In this document: piece after piece, positions 1 to 11,844 of the stretch | Layout: each line of letters opens with the position of its first letter | How positions within the stretch are numbered: position 1 is the first letter of the stretch | NCBI GenBank assembly: GCA_021432635.1 | Contig: MU270026.1 | Coordinates: forward strand, 1,143,311 to 1,207,310 | Length of the DNA: 64,000 bases | Direction of reading: 5' to 3' | Origin: Thozetella sp. PMI_491 | Taxonomy: Eukaryota > Ascomycota > Sordariomycetes > Chaetosphaeriales > Chaetosphaeriaceae | Translations under genes and position numbers: made by a program | Notes under the pieces: model-generated | Told to the model about the DNA's origin: nothing | Database searches by the model: none | Seen by the model: only the letters and a program-made list of their open reading frames with translations

Positions 1-88
1 AAGGGCACATGATGCTTTCTAGGAAAGAAACTAGAATATGCCGTATCCGTAGTACACAATGGCCAAGGACGAACATCCATCTGACCCG

Positions 89-1143
89 CTATATATTCAC
101 TGTCTCTTCATCCTCGACCCCGAATAGCACGCGCATGGGATCTTGGTATTTGTAGAACCCGCAGCCAGGCTTTGAAACGCCATATCCCAGCAGCCTTTGG
201 ACTTGAGGAGAGAAGTTTTTCGCTAGCTCAGGAGGCACTTCCAGAAACTCGTTTTCCGCTGGTCGGTATTGGGCTCTGTTGAAAAACATACCAACTGTCT
301 CTCGGCGCTCGTCCCTAGCGGTGATGGTATCAGTAATGGTGAAGTTGGACTTGAAGTCTATTCGGTAACAACCCACTTTGTAGTATTTGCGCCTCCTGCG
401 TGGTAAACGTGTCCGTGAAAGAGCAATGTGTCTCCCGGCTGTAGTTCAGCAGACACAGCTTCATGGTCTTGAGGAGGCCGTTCAGTATCCCACAGGTGCG
501 AGCCAGGAATCACAACTGTGGCACCGTTTTCCTTTGTAGTCTTCATGATCGCTGTGACAGACCCCAGGAACATGGGGGGGCCCACCTCCTGAATATGCCA
601 GTCACTAACCATGTGATTAGCCTCAACATTGTCATGGGCTCTCACACTAATGTTATTAAGGAAATAGGAAGCTTAATGAGCTTACAGATCGTCTCGATGT
701 AAACCCTGCTGCTCTGACCCCGGGTTGATTCGGAAGGCTACGGTGGAGGATAGTATCGGCTTAGTGGTGACGGTGACCCTATTTTTGCCGAGCCAGTGAG
801 GGTATGTGTCCGACAGGAGCGCATTAGCGACATCGATCAGCAGCGGCGTTGTCATCAGGTCTACACAAGCCGGTGATTTGGCAACCAAGCCTGTGGCACG
901 TTGAGTGGTGGATGGGAAGAATCCCGATTTATCTCCCACATCGGCATCGAAATGCGGCTTGAGTTCGGCCTGAATTTGTTGGGCAAGCTGCTGGGAAATG
1001 AAATTCTCGACAATTACTCCACCGTCGCGGTTAATAATGTCGCAGATCTCGTCAACAGTTGCTGTGTCGGCATTCACTCTCTCGAGCTTCGGGGCGGCGG
1101 ATTTAGAGGATATGGGCTCTTGAATCATAGCCGAGGGCGCCAT
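89..1143 (-). CDS. Phytanoyl-CoA dioxygenase (PhyH) family Fe(II)/2-oxoglutarate oxygenase
   Basis: Three exons (1143-686, 646-377, 314-89) join in phase to 317 residues. Both introns have usual ends (GTAAGC and GTGGGT donors). The Fe(II)-binding triad of the PhyH fold is visible: His149 and Asp151 in an HRDD motif at the end of exon 1, and the distal His235 in VYHAGGANTT. The nearest families I recognise are the fungal secondary-metabolite PhyH enzymes (FtmF/AusE type), which hydroxylate, desaturate or form endoperoxides on natural products using 2-oxoglutarate and O2. The substrate cannot be read from the sequence. The start used is the second ATG (MAPSAM); an in-frame ATG at 1182 would add 13 residues. 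It lies tandem with, but 1.2 kb downstream of, an MFS carrier gene on the same strand. I find no breaks. Confidence 0.88.
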
Positions 1144-1182
1144 CTTTAAAAGCAGGATGTTCTTAGGCGCTGAAATACTCAA

Positions 1183-2354
1183 AAAGAAGATTCTCTTGCG
1201 TTTTCGGTATTCGTTTCTTTGACCTTCTTTCTTAACCTTGAAGCTTTTCCTCTTTCTACGTTCTCCTTGGGAGCAGCTGGATTTTGTACCAGCGGTGGGT
1301 CCTCTTTTCTGCTATGACAGTCTAAGCCAAGGAAATGTCAACCGGGAATGGAAGGCGACCAGCGACGAGCTATCCGGGGAAGAGACTAAGAAGTCCCCAC
1401 ATAGTAGTGTAACCCAAGAAAGCCAGGTGACAGGCTCGGTTTTCGAAAGCAGCAAAAAAGTCCAGGGCTATGACAGCGCGCGAGAGGATCAACGTATTGC
1501 AGACTCGCTAATTGACTACCCAATCTAGAAGAAGTTTTGTAGCTAGGATAAGGATTGCTTCTCTGGATGCGAAAGATTTCGTGGTGTCTCGGGTAGTGGC
1601 CTAGGTGCCCAAGGTAGGTAACTATCTACTATCGGAAGCCCTGGCTCGCACGATGCGTTTCAGTGGGCTCTTCACTAGCTTCAGATGATAGACCAACGGC
1701 CGCCGAGTCGATGGTGCTAGCGCACTCATTACTTCCAATCAAGGTGAAGTCTGGCTCGCGAATTGAAACTGGGCCGTGCACAAAGGGCGTAGTATTATAG
1801 TTGTAGGCGATATAGAAGGGCAGACAGAGTGAGAATAGTTCAGAGCATTCAAGTCTGTACGTCACCAGGATGCGTGAACCTGTGTCCCCATCTCCAGGAC
1901 CGTATCTGGCGGTGCAGAAATCACATCCCAGTTGGAAAGAGCGGGTGGAATTGCCTACCATGCAACATGCTTCTGTTTGTGGTGTGGCGAGCCTCAATGA
2001 ATGGGTGACAAACGCATTATATATTGCCAATATACCAACTCGGATACGAGTCCAGAGCGACATTGAAGCAAAGAATTATATCCCCCCATCATCTCCAAGA
2101 AATTGAAGACATCCTCGGGATCGTTCGTGAACGGCTTTTATGGTCTAGAAACCCCATGGAATATGAAGAAGCCAGGCAGACGAAGCCGCACCTAATTTTG
2201 CGCCACCCACAGTCTAAATGCAATGTCATGAAATGATGAATCCAACATCCTGGATGAGGAAATTTTAATTTTATCCCCTTCAAAGTACCGTGGGGTTCTT
2301 ACCTCTTTGTCGTTCTCTTGGAGGGGTATAGAAGAGCAGTCTGCATTCAGCTTA
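1183..2354. other. Intergenic, no supported gene
   Basis: This gap lies between the dioxygenase start and the 3' end of the MFS gene. It contains reading frames up to about 144 codons on the minus strand (1629-2063), but their translations show no domain, no signal peptide and no splice partner. A pyrimidine-rich stretch around 1205-1265 may belong to the dioxygenase promoter. Confidence 0.4.
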
Positions 2355-4103
2355 CTACGCAGACTTCGCTTCGGAAAGCAAATTATCCGATTTGGTGATC
2401 ATCGGGGGCTCTTTCTCATTGGTCTCCTTTGGTGTACCTGCAACAGACTCCACGGTAGTCATTTCGTCCTCCGGAGGCTCTAGGCCCCTGTCTTTGACGA
2501 ATGCGCAACCTATGAGGCATAGCCCCAACAGTGGAATCTGCAGGATAAACACGGCCCGGCTAGCTGCCATGTATGCATTGAGTACTCCATCAAGCCCTGG
2601 GCCCTTTAGTTGGGCGGGCAAGTTGTATGTGCTGTTGGCCAGGTAGCTGTAGTCCGATGGCAGGTTATTCCGTAGCGCCGCTTGCAGAACGGCTGCCGAG
2701 GCGGCGAGGCCAAATGAACCGCCGGAACAGCGAAAAAAGTTTCGAGTCGAAATGACAACCGCCCTTCTTGCCTTGGGAGAGTGTGCCTGCAGTGCGACGA
2801 GAGTGGGTTGGAAGGCACAGCCGACACCCATGCCCAGCAGAACAAGTAGGACGACGATGACCGACACTGGGGTCTGGAGATTGAGCAGCACCATCAGGCC
2901 GGAGCCACTGTAGGCAACAGTAAGAATTGGCTAGGAAATGCTTCACGCGCCGCGCTGCTTACAGAGTCCAGATAAAGAAACCAAACCAGAGGATCTCGCC
3001 GTATCGCTTACGCCGTGACAAATACTGTCCCGACATGATAGAGAACAAAGACTGGACCACGACCATGGCAACAGTGATGGATGCTGACTGAATGACCGAG
3101 TACCTGCGCGCGTTTTGGAGGAAGAGGGGCAAGTAGTACAAGTAGGCCTGGTAGACGGCTCCGAAGAGAAAGGTCTGTGCCATGAGTACACAGAGCACTG
3201 GATTCTTGAAGATGTGCACTTAGGACATGTCAACAGTCAGAATATGAAACCATAAGACGGGTGTATTGTACCTGGCATCATTGGAAGCTTTGCAAACTTC
3301 CATTCAACGAGGACGAATAGTGTAAAAGACAGGACACCTAGGACGAGCATGGTAATGACCATAGGTGAGTCCCAGGCGAAGTAAGCGCCACCACCGCTGA
3401 TGGGGATCAATAGCAAGATGACCGCCACAGACGACGTCAAACTACCGACGTAGTCTACCTTCCTGATGTTCTCCTTGAATTTAGCTGTGGGAGGCTTCGA
3501 GGGTAATAGAATGAACGACACGACCCCAGTTATGGCACCTAACGGGGTGAGCATGTAAAAGAAAAAGCGCCACGAGGTGCGCTCGATAAATGCGCCAGCC
3601 AAGAAAGGACCAGCAACATTACCAAGAGCGACAAACGAGCCAATGACACCCTGGTAGAAGCCGCGTTGTTCCAAGGTAACGACGTCGGAAATGATGATCA
3701 TGGCTAGGTTAGTGATGCCTCCGCCACCGATGCCTGCTACCGCGCGGAAGAGATAGAACATGGGGGCATTCTGGGATAGCCCGCACAGGAGATCTGCAAC
3801 CGCTAGCATGCCGATGGCGGCGAGAAAAACGCTCTTGCGGCCAAAGATGTCAGACAGTCGGCCATATAGCATCTGGAAGGTTGTGTTGGCTATAAGAGAC
3901 GCCGTTCCAGCCCAAGATATCGTATTTTGTGCATCGAGGTCTCTAGCAATGGTGGGCAGGGCGACGCTAATTCCGTTTTGGTCGATCATGGTGATGCCAA
4001 GTGTCAGGGAGAGGGTTGCCAGGGTCACGATAAGCTGACCTCTGGGAAGGATATTGGTCTGATCGTGGAGGGTCTTCTCCACAGCCAACTGCTTGGACTT
4101 CAT
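2355..4103 (-). CDS. MFS multidrug/metabolite transporter, DHA2-like (about 14 membrane segments)
   Basis: Exons 4103-3272, 3218-2963 and 2907-2355 join in phase to 546 residues. The protein carries the MFS signature after the second helix (GRLSDIFGRKSVF, with the loop GR...DxxGRK), the glycine-rich GIGGGGI segment in helix 4, and a helix-5 GNVAGPFLAG motif typical of proton-driven drug:H+ antiporters. The N-terminus is hydrophilic and the C-terminal tail is acidic, as in fungal toxin and drug efflux pumps. It should sit in the plasma or vacuolar membrane. It is followed on the same strand by a PhyH oxygenase, so a shared role in export of a metabolite is possible but unproven. No stop codons or frame breaks disturb it. 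Confidence 0.9.
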
Positions 4104-5550
4104 GGCGAAAGAAGCGGCTTGGTCCTGCCGTGCGTTGTATCCAAATCAAGATTTTGTGATTTCTAACTTCTCTAATTACTGCAAGCTCCGAGCGCCAAGT
4201 CCTCCATATAAGCAGGAAATAACCTAATCTTCCTTCCCACCGAGTCCGCTCACTCGAGGTAGCATTGGGCCGACATGGAAACCCCGGACAAAAGCCTACA
4301 TCGCGCTTGTTTCCGTTAGTCTCGCCGGCAAGCTGCATCAACCGGCGGAAACCGTCCAAGATCTAGGCGTTAGAGGCCGGCTACGGTACCGCGTCGGCGG
4401 CGGAAAGGCAAGCCTAGAGCCGGGAGGGGGACGATCGGCTACTCATCTAGTGAGGTGCCGGCCATCCGGGCAAGGCCCTTGACCGATAGGTTGGCCATAC
4501 CTGGCTAGAGACTTGCATAATCGGCGGACGGGTGCTAGGGCCAATGCCGTGACCGGCATCGTGCTCCGAATTTCGGACGGTCTACCCCTGGCGCGTGCCG
4601 ATCTACCGTGTGCCGGGTTACTGCGTGCCGCTTCCGAGTTCAAGCGGGGGCCGGGATTTCTGTCTTCTCGACGTTCCTAGGCCAGAAAGAGAAGGGGGAG
4701 GGCAAAGACGATCCGTGATGGGTCACGCCGCCTGAAATCGGCCGGTCCCGACTTCGTTCACCTGCAGGACCGGGAGGTGGCCGGCCGGCACTTCGCCCCA
4801 CCAGCACCGCAGATTCTGCTGGCCCAACACTTTCTGCATGCGGCTGTGCCACGTACACCCTTATCGGCCTCGCATTGCCGTCGGTACTTTGTTCGGGCAT
4901 TTTTACGATCGGGTTAGACCGATTCTAGGTAGCAGTGGACTGGTTCAGAGGTTGCCACGGTCGTCATACTCAGATGCAAATGTGGGCTGGTTTGGCTTCT
5001 CTCTTGCAAACCCCGCACCTTGCCATGCACTAGTCCAAGTTGGGTAGCATGTCAGGTGGTTAAGTTAGCAGGTAAGGACGTGCCATCTCTAGACCTCAGT
5101 CTATGCGCCCCTCCCCCCCCCCCCCCCCCCCCCCCTTCCTTCAACGGGGAAAAATTGTAAGGGCACATAATGTATCAGTATTTTTGCGTACGATGCAATA
5201 TACAGGACCTAGTTTACGAACGGCCCTATTTGTGAACTCCCCTGCTTGTGAATACCACCGTTGCCAGTCGACAATGTGAAACACGCGGAGTACCGAGAAT
5301 ATAGAATGCAACATCGAACTCAGGAGGAGCCTTGTTCGCTAGAAAACGTAGGTTACTATATGCAGTCACTCGGCTCCTGCCGAGCCTTGTGCCGCACTAA
5401 CTTGGTATTCAACACGTATCAAAGGTGGCAAGCTACAGCGTCTTCACTCAGCCGAGATACTGCATAGCTGCATAGCGCCTTCGAAAGTAGGGTTGAGGCG
5501 GAGGTGGAAGGTATTTGGTCGAGGCATATTTCGCTAGAATGATCTATCGT
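4104..5550. other. Intergenic, GC-rich segment
   Basis: The stretch from about 4230 to 5050 is visibly richer in GC and in CCGG/GGCC words than its flanks. It contains several overlapping short open frames with no recognisable protein (for example 4443-4900 on the minus strand), which is what high GC alone produces. It ends near the C23 tract. No gene is supported. Confidence 0.4.
5113..5135. repeat. Homopolymer C23 tract
   Basis: An uninterrupted run of 23 C lies in the gap downstream of the neprosin-domain gene. It is a likely site of slippage and of assembly error. Confidence 0.95.
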
Positions 5551-6705
5551 TTATGCGCCAATGACCCCGCCCGCTCCAGGACCACCCAGGTAGATATAAC
5601 TGCCCCAATCCGACCCACCTGGTGCAGCATTGCTATGGGCATACCGATTCACATCGCTCTCCCAGAAGCCGGCGGTGTACTCATGCGAAGACACGTTCTC
5701 ATCCAAGTATGTCATTTGACGGATGTACGCGGAGTGACCATACCCGGTGGAAGGCCATTCTCCGCTTCCCATGTCCGTGGCAGTAAGTGGTTCTTGTAAC
5801 TGGGCAATTTCCCCATAGTAGAAAATACCGTCAGCGCCACTACCGAGTGCGTTGAACAACGAGCCCGGGTAGTATCCAATCCACCGGTCTTCAACTGACA
5901 GCCACCAATTGCCTTCGAACAATTGATATTCGATCCGCATGTCATACTGGACGCCACCGCGCTGGCTGATGGTGGAAAATGTGGTGCCGGGGAAGATCTG
6001 ATCGTCGTACTGGACCCATCCCAGGTGATCCTGGTTATAACCTCCAATGTAGTCCCCCTCACTGGCGTATCCGTTGGTGTTGAAGTATGTGAACAGATAT
6101 GGCGCGGCGTCGTTGGTCGGCCACTTAAACCATCCAGCCTCCACCGTCTGGATGTCATGGCTGACGGCAGTTTGAAGCAAGGAGAAGCAATAATCGTCCA
6201 CGTAGGGACTGAACATGCTGTATCTCGCGGAACCGCCCCTATTGTTCACGCCTATGTTTGAACTGACATACCAATGGGAGCCGTAGTATTGCCTCTTGGA
6301 CTTGGCCGTTGAAGTTCGAAGCGGCGGCGGGGATTTGGAGGGGACTCTGCCCTGATAATCAAGACTGATCCGTGGAATAGGAACTGTCCCGGGAGGCCCC
6401 AGCTGCGCTCCCGGAATTTGCAGCTCGGCCAGGGGAGCGGAGGTGTTGCCATCCGCTCTCCTATCGAGAAGAATTGCAGGGGGCGGGCTTGCAATTTCTC
6501 CCTGTGAGTCGCGAGGAATCCAGTCAATCATCCTAGAGTTCGATGTGGTTGTCATTTTGACGTCCATAGCCGCCCGCCCATGCAGGGCATTGTCCTCATT
6601 TTGAGTTCTAGGTCCGACAACAGGAGATGCAGAAACCGAGGCGACGAGGAAGGTAGACAGAAGAGGACCCAGAAGGCATTTTGCCAGTGATATAGCAGCC
6701 ATCAT
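5551..6705 (-). CDS. Secreted neprosin-domain (DUF239-type) protein
   Basis: This is a single exon of 384 residues. It begins with a hydrophobic signal peptide (AISLAKCLLGPLLSTFLVASVSA). The long linker that follows has a dibasic KR cut site (TAKSKRQYYG, near residue 135), where the mature domain seems to start. The C-terminal 240 residues have the aromatic, Gly-rich, Cys-poor pattern of the neprosin fold (YSMFSPYVDDYCFSLLQ, FTYFNTNGY, WWLSVEDRWIGYYP, GEIAQL). Neprosin is a glutamic prolyl endopeptidase in plants, and most fungal members are uncharacterised. The predicted location is extracellular. A TATA-like box lies about 80 bases upstream of the ATG, and a perfect palindrome lies about 175 bases upstream. 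Peptidase activity is an inference from family membership. Confidence 0.85.
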   Translation of the reverse strand: MMAAISLAKCLLGPLLSTFLVASVSASPVVGPRTQNEDNALHGRAAMDVKMTTTSNSRMIDWIPRDSQGEIASPPPAILLDRRADGNTSAPLAELQIPGAQLGPPGTVPIPRISLDYQGRVPSKSPPPLRTSTAKSKRQYYGSHWYVSSNIGVNNRGGSARYSMFSPYVDDYCFSLLQTAVSHDIQTVEAGWFKWPTNDAAPYLFTYFNTNGYASEGDYIGGYNQDHLGWVQYDDQIFPGTTFSTISQRGGVQYDMRIEYQLFEGNWWLSVEDRWIGYYPGSLFNALGSGADGIFYYGEIAQLQEPLTATDMGSGEWPSTGYGHSAYIRQMTYLDENVSSHEYTAGFWESDVNRYAHSNAAPGGSDWGSYIYLGGPGAGGVIGA

Positions 6706-6780
6706 GCCGAGAATATGTGTTGACAGACCCTTCCAGTCGTCTAAAGTTGCGCTCTGAGTCCGATACAGGTGAGCTCTTCT

Positions 6781-6787
6781 CTTTATA
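6781..6787 (-). promoter_or_regulatory. TATA box of the neprosin-domain gene
   Basis: TATAAAG reads on the minus strand, 76-82 bases upstream of the ATG at 6705. Confidence 0.5.
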
Positions 6788-6878
6788 GAACCAACCTAAC
6801 GCATCCTTTAAAGGACCCACAGCTCAAAGCGCCTTGGTCGGAAATTTCGTGTTTCCGAGTTCAATATTTAGTTGCAGG

Positions 6879-6902
6879 GAATCGCTCCTTAAGGAGCGAT
6901 TC
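6879..6902. promoter_or_regulatory. Perfect 24-base palindrome upstream of the neprosin-domain gene
   Basis: The sequence GAATCGCTCC-TTAA-GGAGCGATTC is identical to its own reverse complement. It lies 174-197 bases upstream of the neprosin-domain ATG, a place where a dimeric regulator could bind. The function is not known. Confidence 0.5.
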
Positions 6903-8825
6903 ATCTCAATAATCGATTTGCGTCTCATGGATTCGCTGACTTGGGTTGCATCGGACGGTTTGCTAGCTAATCCAAGATGGGCAAATACGCCACGACTCTC
7001 TCTTACCTACTAGTTCCGACACTAGAGAGTGAGAGGCCGTATACGAATGCGACGTTCCGTCACTTTTTGCAGCCCATTTAGTTTCTTGACGGCGAGCCAA
7101 GAGCCACTGTGCCGCAGCCAAAAGGGGATGCAACAGTCAGCCCGTCGAGTGTGACCTGCCGCAAAGGAGGGGGGGGGGGGGGCAAAGACAATAATCGGCG
7201 CACCATAAGAATTTAAACGAGGACCTTATTTATTGTCTATCCTATGAATGACAACTCGGGGTTGATGTATTGTTCAATCGCTCATCGCTAGGTGTTTTCT
7301 TTTTGGCTTGGTTTAGTCGTCTATAGAGCTTACCAGAATGCTGGCACAAAGAAGCAAGAAAGAGGCAATAGACTCAATAGCAACATTGCACCACTCAAGT
7401 GCTGGAGGTAGTGGTGAAAACAGCCAACTCTATGCGCTATTCAGTACCTCCCTATCATGCGATTAGTTTCGGTTTAAAAAGTATTCTTGTCTGCATTTAG
7501 ACCGCTTTACCCAGCAAACTCACGATACAACACTGGGCAAAGGGTTCATGTTGGCAAGCTGATAGAAACGTCCTCAGAGGTGGCGATGGCTTTTATTGAC
7601 TCCGACCTCTACATCAAGCTGCGCACGATTTCGTCGACGAATTGCTGCCCTAATGCTCATTCGGAAACACCAAGACGAGCCATTATATTTTGAACATGGA
7701 AACGATAAAGAACCTGAATGGAGGTACCGCCTAGGATTCTATTTGCGAGCGGTCATGCGCCTCTTGCCGAGTAGCCAGCCGTCATTATGGCCTTCTAAGC
7801 GGTTTCCACTTCGATGGTCAACCCCCTCAAGCAACAGAACTATTGCGGACGCTTTGAAGAGGCGAAATGCCAGTGAAATAGGACAGCTGTGGGCATAACA
7901 TTTTACAAGGCTATGGACTAGAGGACCAGTCGGAGCCAAGCGTTCCACAACGTGTGCTGAAGACGTCGAACATAGCGGATTCCGTGCTTTCCGCCGGAAC
8001 AGCAATTCGAGTAGAGAAGAAGGCACAACCTGTTTCGCCGGCGCGCGGGGATAACGTAAAACTTGGTTCCTGTCCACGTGCCCGGGCATTGGAAATCAAC
8101 TCACGGGCTTTTTTAGCGGTGCCTGACTTGGCTGGGTTTTGCGGCTGCTCTCTCAGCTGGCAGCTGGAAAGTGGGGCCGAACGCGGCTCAAGTCGCCGCA
8201 ATCCCGGCAGGTGCTTCCGGACACAGGCGGACGAACAGGTACCCTGCTCTACCTATAAAGGTGTTTTTTTTCGGCGAGACAAACTTCACGTGGGTTGCTG
8301 ACGTGGGCATTCTTCTTGCCTGTGAAATTCGGAAGGCGCCACGGGTCTAGGTTCGGGGGTTGTTAGCTAACAGTGAGAAGATCGTGCTTGTAACCAATCA
8401 CCACCACCTCCAGGCAGTCATATACTCTGGAAGTCAATACATTAATTTGAAGAGCAACTAGCGCAATTTTCACGTATTGCCAGCCCCGGATCGTTCAATC
8501 TTGGATCCGGCGACCGGTGAGTGACTGATTCGACCTAGCAAGAAATGTCCAACCAAACCACCAACAGGATGCGGTGTAGGCTCCGACGGAACCCACACAG
8601 TGTGTGTTGCGGCCTTTGCTTCACAGCGGGCGCCTGGCGGGGGGCATGAGTGCCACTTTTTGCGCGCGCAGAGAGCTACCTCAGGCAATTCTGCTCGGGT
8701 CGGGACTAGCTACCCGAGGTCATCACATCCGCAACGTATTTTTGTGTATCTTTCCTTCCACGGTAGCTACAACCGGAACCTCCCTCCGCGCATCCCCCAA
8801 GCGATCGCATAAAGTGAACGATCGG
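6903..8825. other. Intergenic, no supported gene
   Basis: This stretch holds a G14 run at 7169-7182 and open frames of 60-115 codons on both strands (around 7487-8301 and 8470-8812). None has a recognisable domain, coherent splice sites or a codon pattern like the neighbouring genes. The last 300 bases probably include the promoter of the Zn2Cys6 gene that follows. Confidence 0.4.
7169..7182. repeat. Homopolymer G14 tract
   Basis: An uninterrupted run of 14 G lies in intergenic DNA. It is prone to slippage and could join a G-quadruplex. Confidence 0.9.
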
Positions 8826-8920
8826 ATGTCGAGCCCTACAACCGGGACAGAGGTGAACGCCCGGAGAAGGGTTGTCAATGCGTATGCCTCTGCTTCACTT
8901 GGTCCTTTGCTGGCTTGCTA

Positions 8921-11320
8921 ATGCAGCAAAGCTGCCGAAGATGTCGACAGCGAAAGGTGAAGTGCTCGGGGGGGACGCCCTGCCTTAGCTGCCAGAGCCA
9001 TGAGGAGGCCTGCGTCTATGACGAAGCAGACAGGAGAATAACTATATCAGAAAGGTCGGTCGAGTCCAGGTATGGCAGGATGTCCTACTCTTGAAAGCTC
9101 AACTGCCACTCCAGGCATTGGCGTGAGCTTCAGCGTCGCGCGAGATCATCGCGGAGTCGGTCCCCAGACAATGAGGAACAGTCACCATTACGAATCCCAA
9201 GAGAGACGCGAGAACAACCCGGCAGTCCCACCAACGAGCCGCGAGCCTTGGATGTGCCTGCCAACCACCGGATCGCCACTCAAACTGGAGATCTCGGTGT
9301 AGGCGGCGAGACCTCCTACCAGGCAAACTTTCAAGCCGGTATATAACTTTGCATCAAAATAAATAGAACACCTGCTGATGTGTGGAAGTAGCTGGTCTTC
9401 ATCTATCCCCGTGGACTTTCTACCTAGAAGTCTGCCAAGCTCTAGGCCAAGAGAGCGTTCAACAGATAGGGCCTTTACAAAAGGATGCAGAGTCTCATTT
9501 CCAAATTCACTCGACCGATAATCCTACCCTCAGTTTGCCCCCGACAGCCTATATCAAGCATCTCGCGCAGATTGTTGACTTTCATCACAATACCACTTGG
9601 TACTCGTTCGACCTCACAGAGTTATTGAACGAACTTGATGAAACTTTTAAGAAGCCTTCACTGCCGATTTCTAAAATTCGACATGTAAAAGCCCTCCTCA
9701 TCATTGCGCTCGGGAAGCTCTATCTCGAGAGAGGTGCTAGTGATATCGGACCCCCGGGTATTAGTGAATTCCTGCAAGCCGAGAGGCTTCTACCGTCCCA
9801 GATCTTTCTAGGTCAGCATCCTCTTGTTGCATTTGAGGTTCTATCCTTCATGACCATATACGCGCTCGCAACTGGCTTGCATCGAATAGCATACCTATAT
9901 GTAAGGGCCGGCACCCGAAAGTGTGTGCGTCGACTAAACTGCAAAAGGTCGGTCAAGCTATCCGAATAGGACAATCCTTTGAACAGCGCACATATGAAGG
10001 CCTCGAATCTAGAAGACAGATTCATGCACAGAAGCTATGGTGCACCATTGTTGCCCTAGACCAGCGTTGTTCAGCCGCTGTCGGTATCCCTCATAACCCT
10101 AGCTGCCACGACGACGAGCAGGATATGTTTGGTCTCCGAAGCAACCCCAAAGGCCTTCTTGATGTACCAATCAGACTCAATATTTCCATAATCAACTCAT
10201 TGAACAGAGTAGTGACAGGTGAGCCTCGTGAGTTACCTGCCAGCCGCCAGCCAGTCTAATATGTGGCAGTCTTATCAAAGCATCTTACTCGCGAGGGCAT
10301 CAGCAATGCCTTGGCGAGTGAGATTTCCAATGAACTCGCAATTCTAGAAACACTTGGCCATGATATCAGTATCCAGCGGCAGCTCTGCCACCAGCAAGCT
10401 CTCTCAACAATAGCAAGGCCACCTGCTACTTCTCATCTATTTTATTGTCATGTGCGATACCATGGTGTTTCTATCCTGCTAAGGGTCTCTAAGCTAAACC
10501 ACCATCAGTGCGTGTTATTGGCTACGAAACCATTTCTCCTTGACTTAGTCAGGGGAGCGCATCTTGCCCGAGGTGGTGATCCCGCCTCGCCGTCCTCGTG
10601 CCCTGAGTATATTGCGAGGATGGCAAGAACTTGTGTCAATGCTGCCGTCCTCATACTCAACATCATGTCCGTGTTGCACAAGCAATATCTTTTAGGTAAT
10701 TCGATCGTTAATCCGGCACATCTTGCAGTATCTAACTGTACTTAGAGACATTTGTCTTCTTCGATCTTGAAGTAACTTTTTTATCTGCCGTAGTACTAGT
10801 CTTTGCGGACCTTCTGGCAGCGAAGGACTCAGGTTACCTGGCCTTTGTCCACTCGGCGAAGGCGATACTGGGTCAAATGAGCACAAAAGGGAATCTCCTT
10901 GCCAGTTCTCTGGGTAGCCTTCTAGAAAATGTCTCTGGAGTGGCTTGCGCCCTGCCTCGATCGTCCGGAAGATCCTGGCACGCGCTACAGGGTGGTCCTG
11001 TCACCATGATCCAGGACGGCCAAGTCCTGAACCATGCAATTCTCGACGTGATAGAACCTCAGCAACGGCTAGAGACTGCCAGACGTAGGTCCAACCTAGA
11101 TCGAGGGCCGGCGCTCTCTGAAGATAGTAGGTGGCGGTGGCAGCCTCAGGGCCTCGATTCGTCAGTAGTAGCGCAGGGTACATCGTGGGCGCCGGCGGTT
11201 CTCCCAGGAGGCAGCATCATCCTACCACCAAACGAAATTCGGGCAAGTGGGATGCACAATGTGGAGGGGCTCTTTACTTTCGACATTGAAGACCTGCAAT
11301 GGCTCGAGTCTGTACAATAA
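8921..11320 (+). CDS. Zn2Cys6 fungal transcription factor (with fungal-specific TF domain)
   Basis: Six exons (8921-9069, 9115-9338, 9392-9900, 9948-10218, 10270-10695, 10746-11320) join in phase to 717 residues, with introns of 45-53 bases. The binuclear zinc cluster is complete: Cys5, 8, 15, 21, 24 and 31 (CX2CX6CX5CX2CX6C). It is followed by a linker and the middle-homology domain, with the conserved run ending in YLYVGQAIRIGQS across the exon 3/4 junction. An alternative 5' exon exists: ATG at 8826 reads MSSPTTGTEVNARRR and could splice from 8870 to 8927, putting the usual basic residues before the cluster. It sits 524 bases upstream of the first aldolase gene on the same strand, so it is the likely pathway regulator of the 11.8-16.9 kb genes. 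That role is inferred from position only. Confidence 0.88.
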
Positions 11321-11844
11321 AAGTCGTAGGCCGCCGGGGTGTCTCAGTAGAAGGGCTACTTCAGTGCACCCTGCGAGAGACAACGCTAGAAGGCCCTGAT
11401 TGTAACGCTCCTTAAGATGAGCTTCCAATAACTGGATCGCACTCCTCGTCATTTTCGTTGTCTTGGGAGCGAATTCGACGGCTCATTGAATTGGTGGCTT
11501 AGCGTGCCACGGACCTCACTCGGGGTAAGGTAGTGGCCACGCCCGTCGGATAGCGGTTCCGAGGGCCCAGCAAAGTGCTGAGGTAGTTCTACAATCCTTC
11601 TGGGCTATCAACCTCCATCTGCGAGCCCTGCCCCGTCACGGTCGATTCCAAGGACTGCGAAGTAGAAGCTGGCCAGAAGCTGAGGGCGCGAAAAAGAGGA
11701 AGGTAGTCACACAGCCACTTTCCTTTTGCGACTACTTCTGCTCTGCACCCTCCCCTTTTGCTTTTTCTTCGTCTTTCGCCCTAGCCACCCCGCACTCATC
11801 GGATACCAAGAGAGTGCAACTCCACTTTCCGGCATCTAAAAAGG
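11321..11844. other. Intergenic, promoter region of the first aldolase gene
   Basis: There is no coding evidence. A long pyrimidine-rich stretch (about 11715-11780) lies shortly upstream of the aldolase ATG, as is common at fungal transcription starts. Confidence 0.4.

Noticed and set aside
1629-2063. 144-codon minus-strand frame
   Set aside because: There is no recognisable domain, no splice partner, and its composition is unlike the neighbouring genes.
5712-6158. 148-codon minus-strand frame inside the neprosin-domain gene
   Set aside because: It is a frame-shifted shadow of the 384-residue protein, with no independent signals.
8957-8962. Suspected frameshift in the G-run of the zinc-cluster exon of the first regulator
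   Set aside because: A recount of the seven G keeps CSGGTPCLSC in frame, so the cluster is intact.
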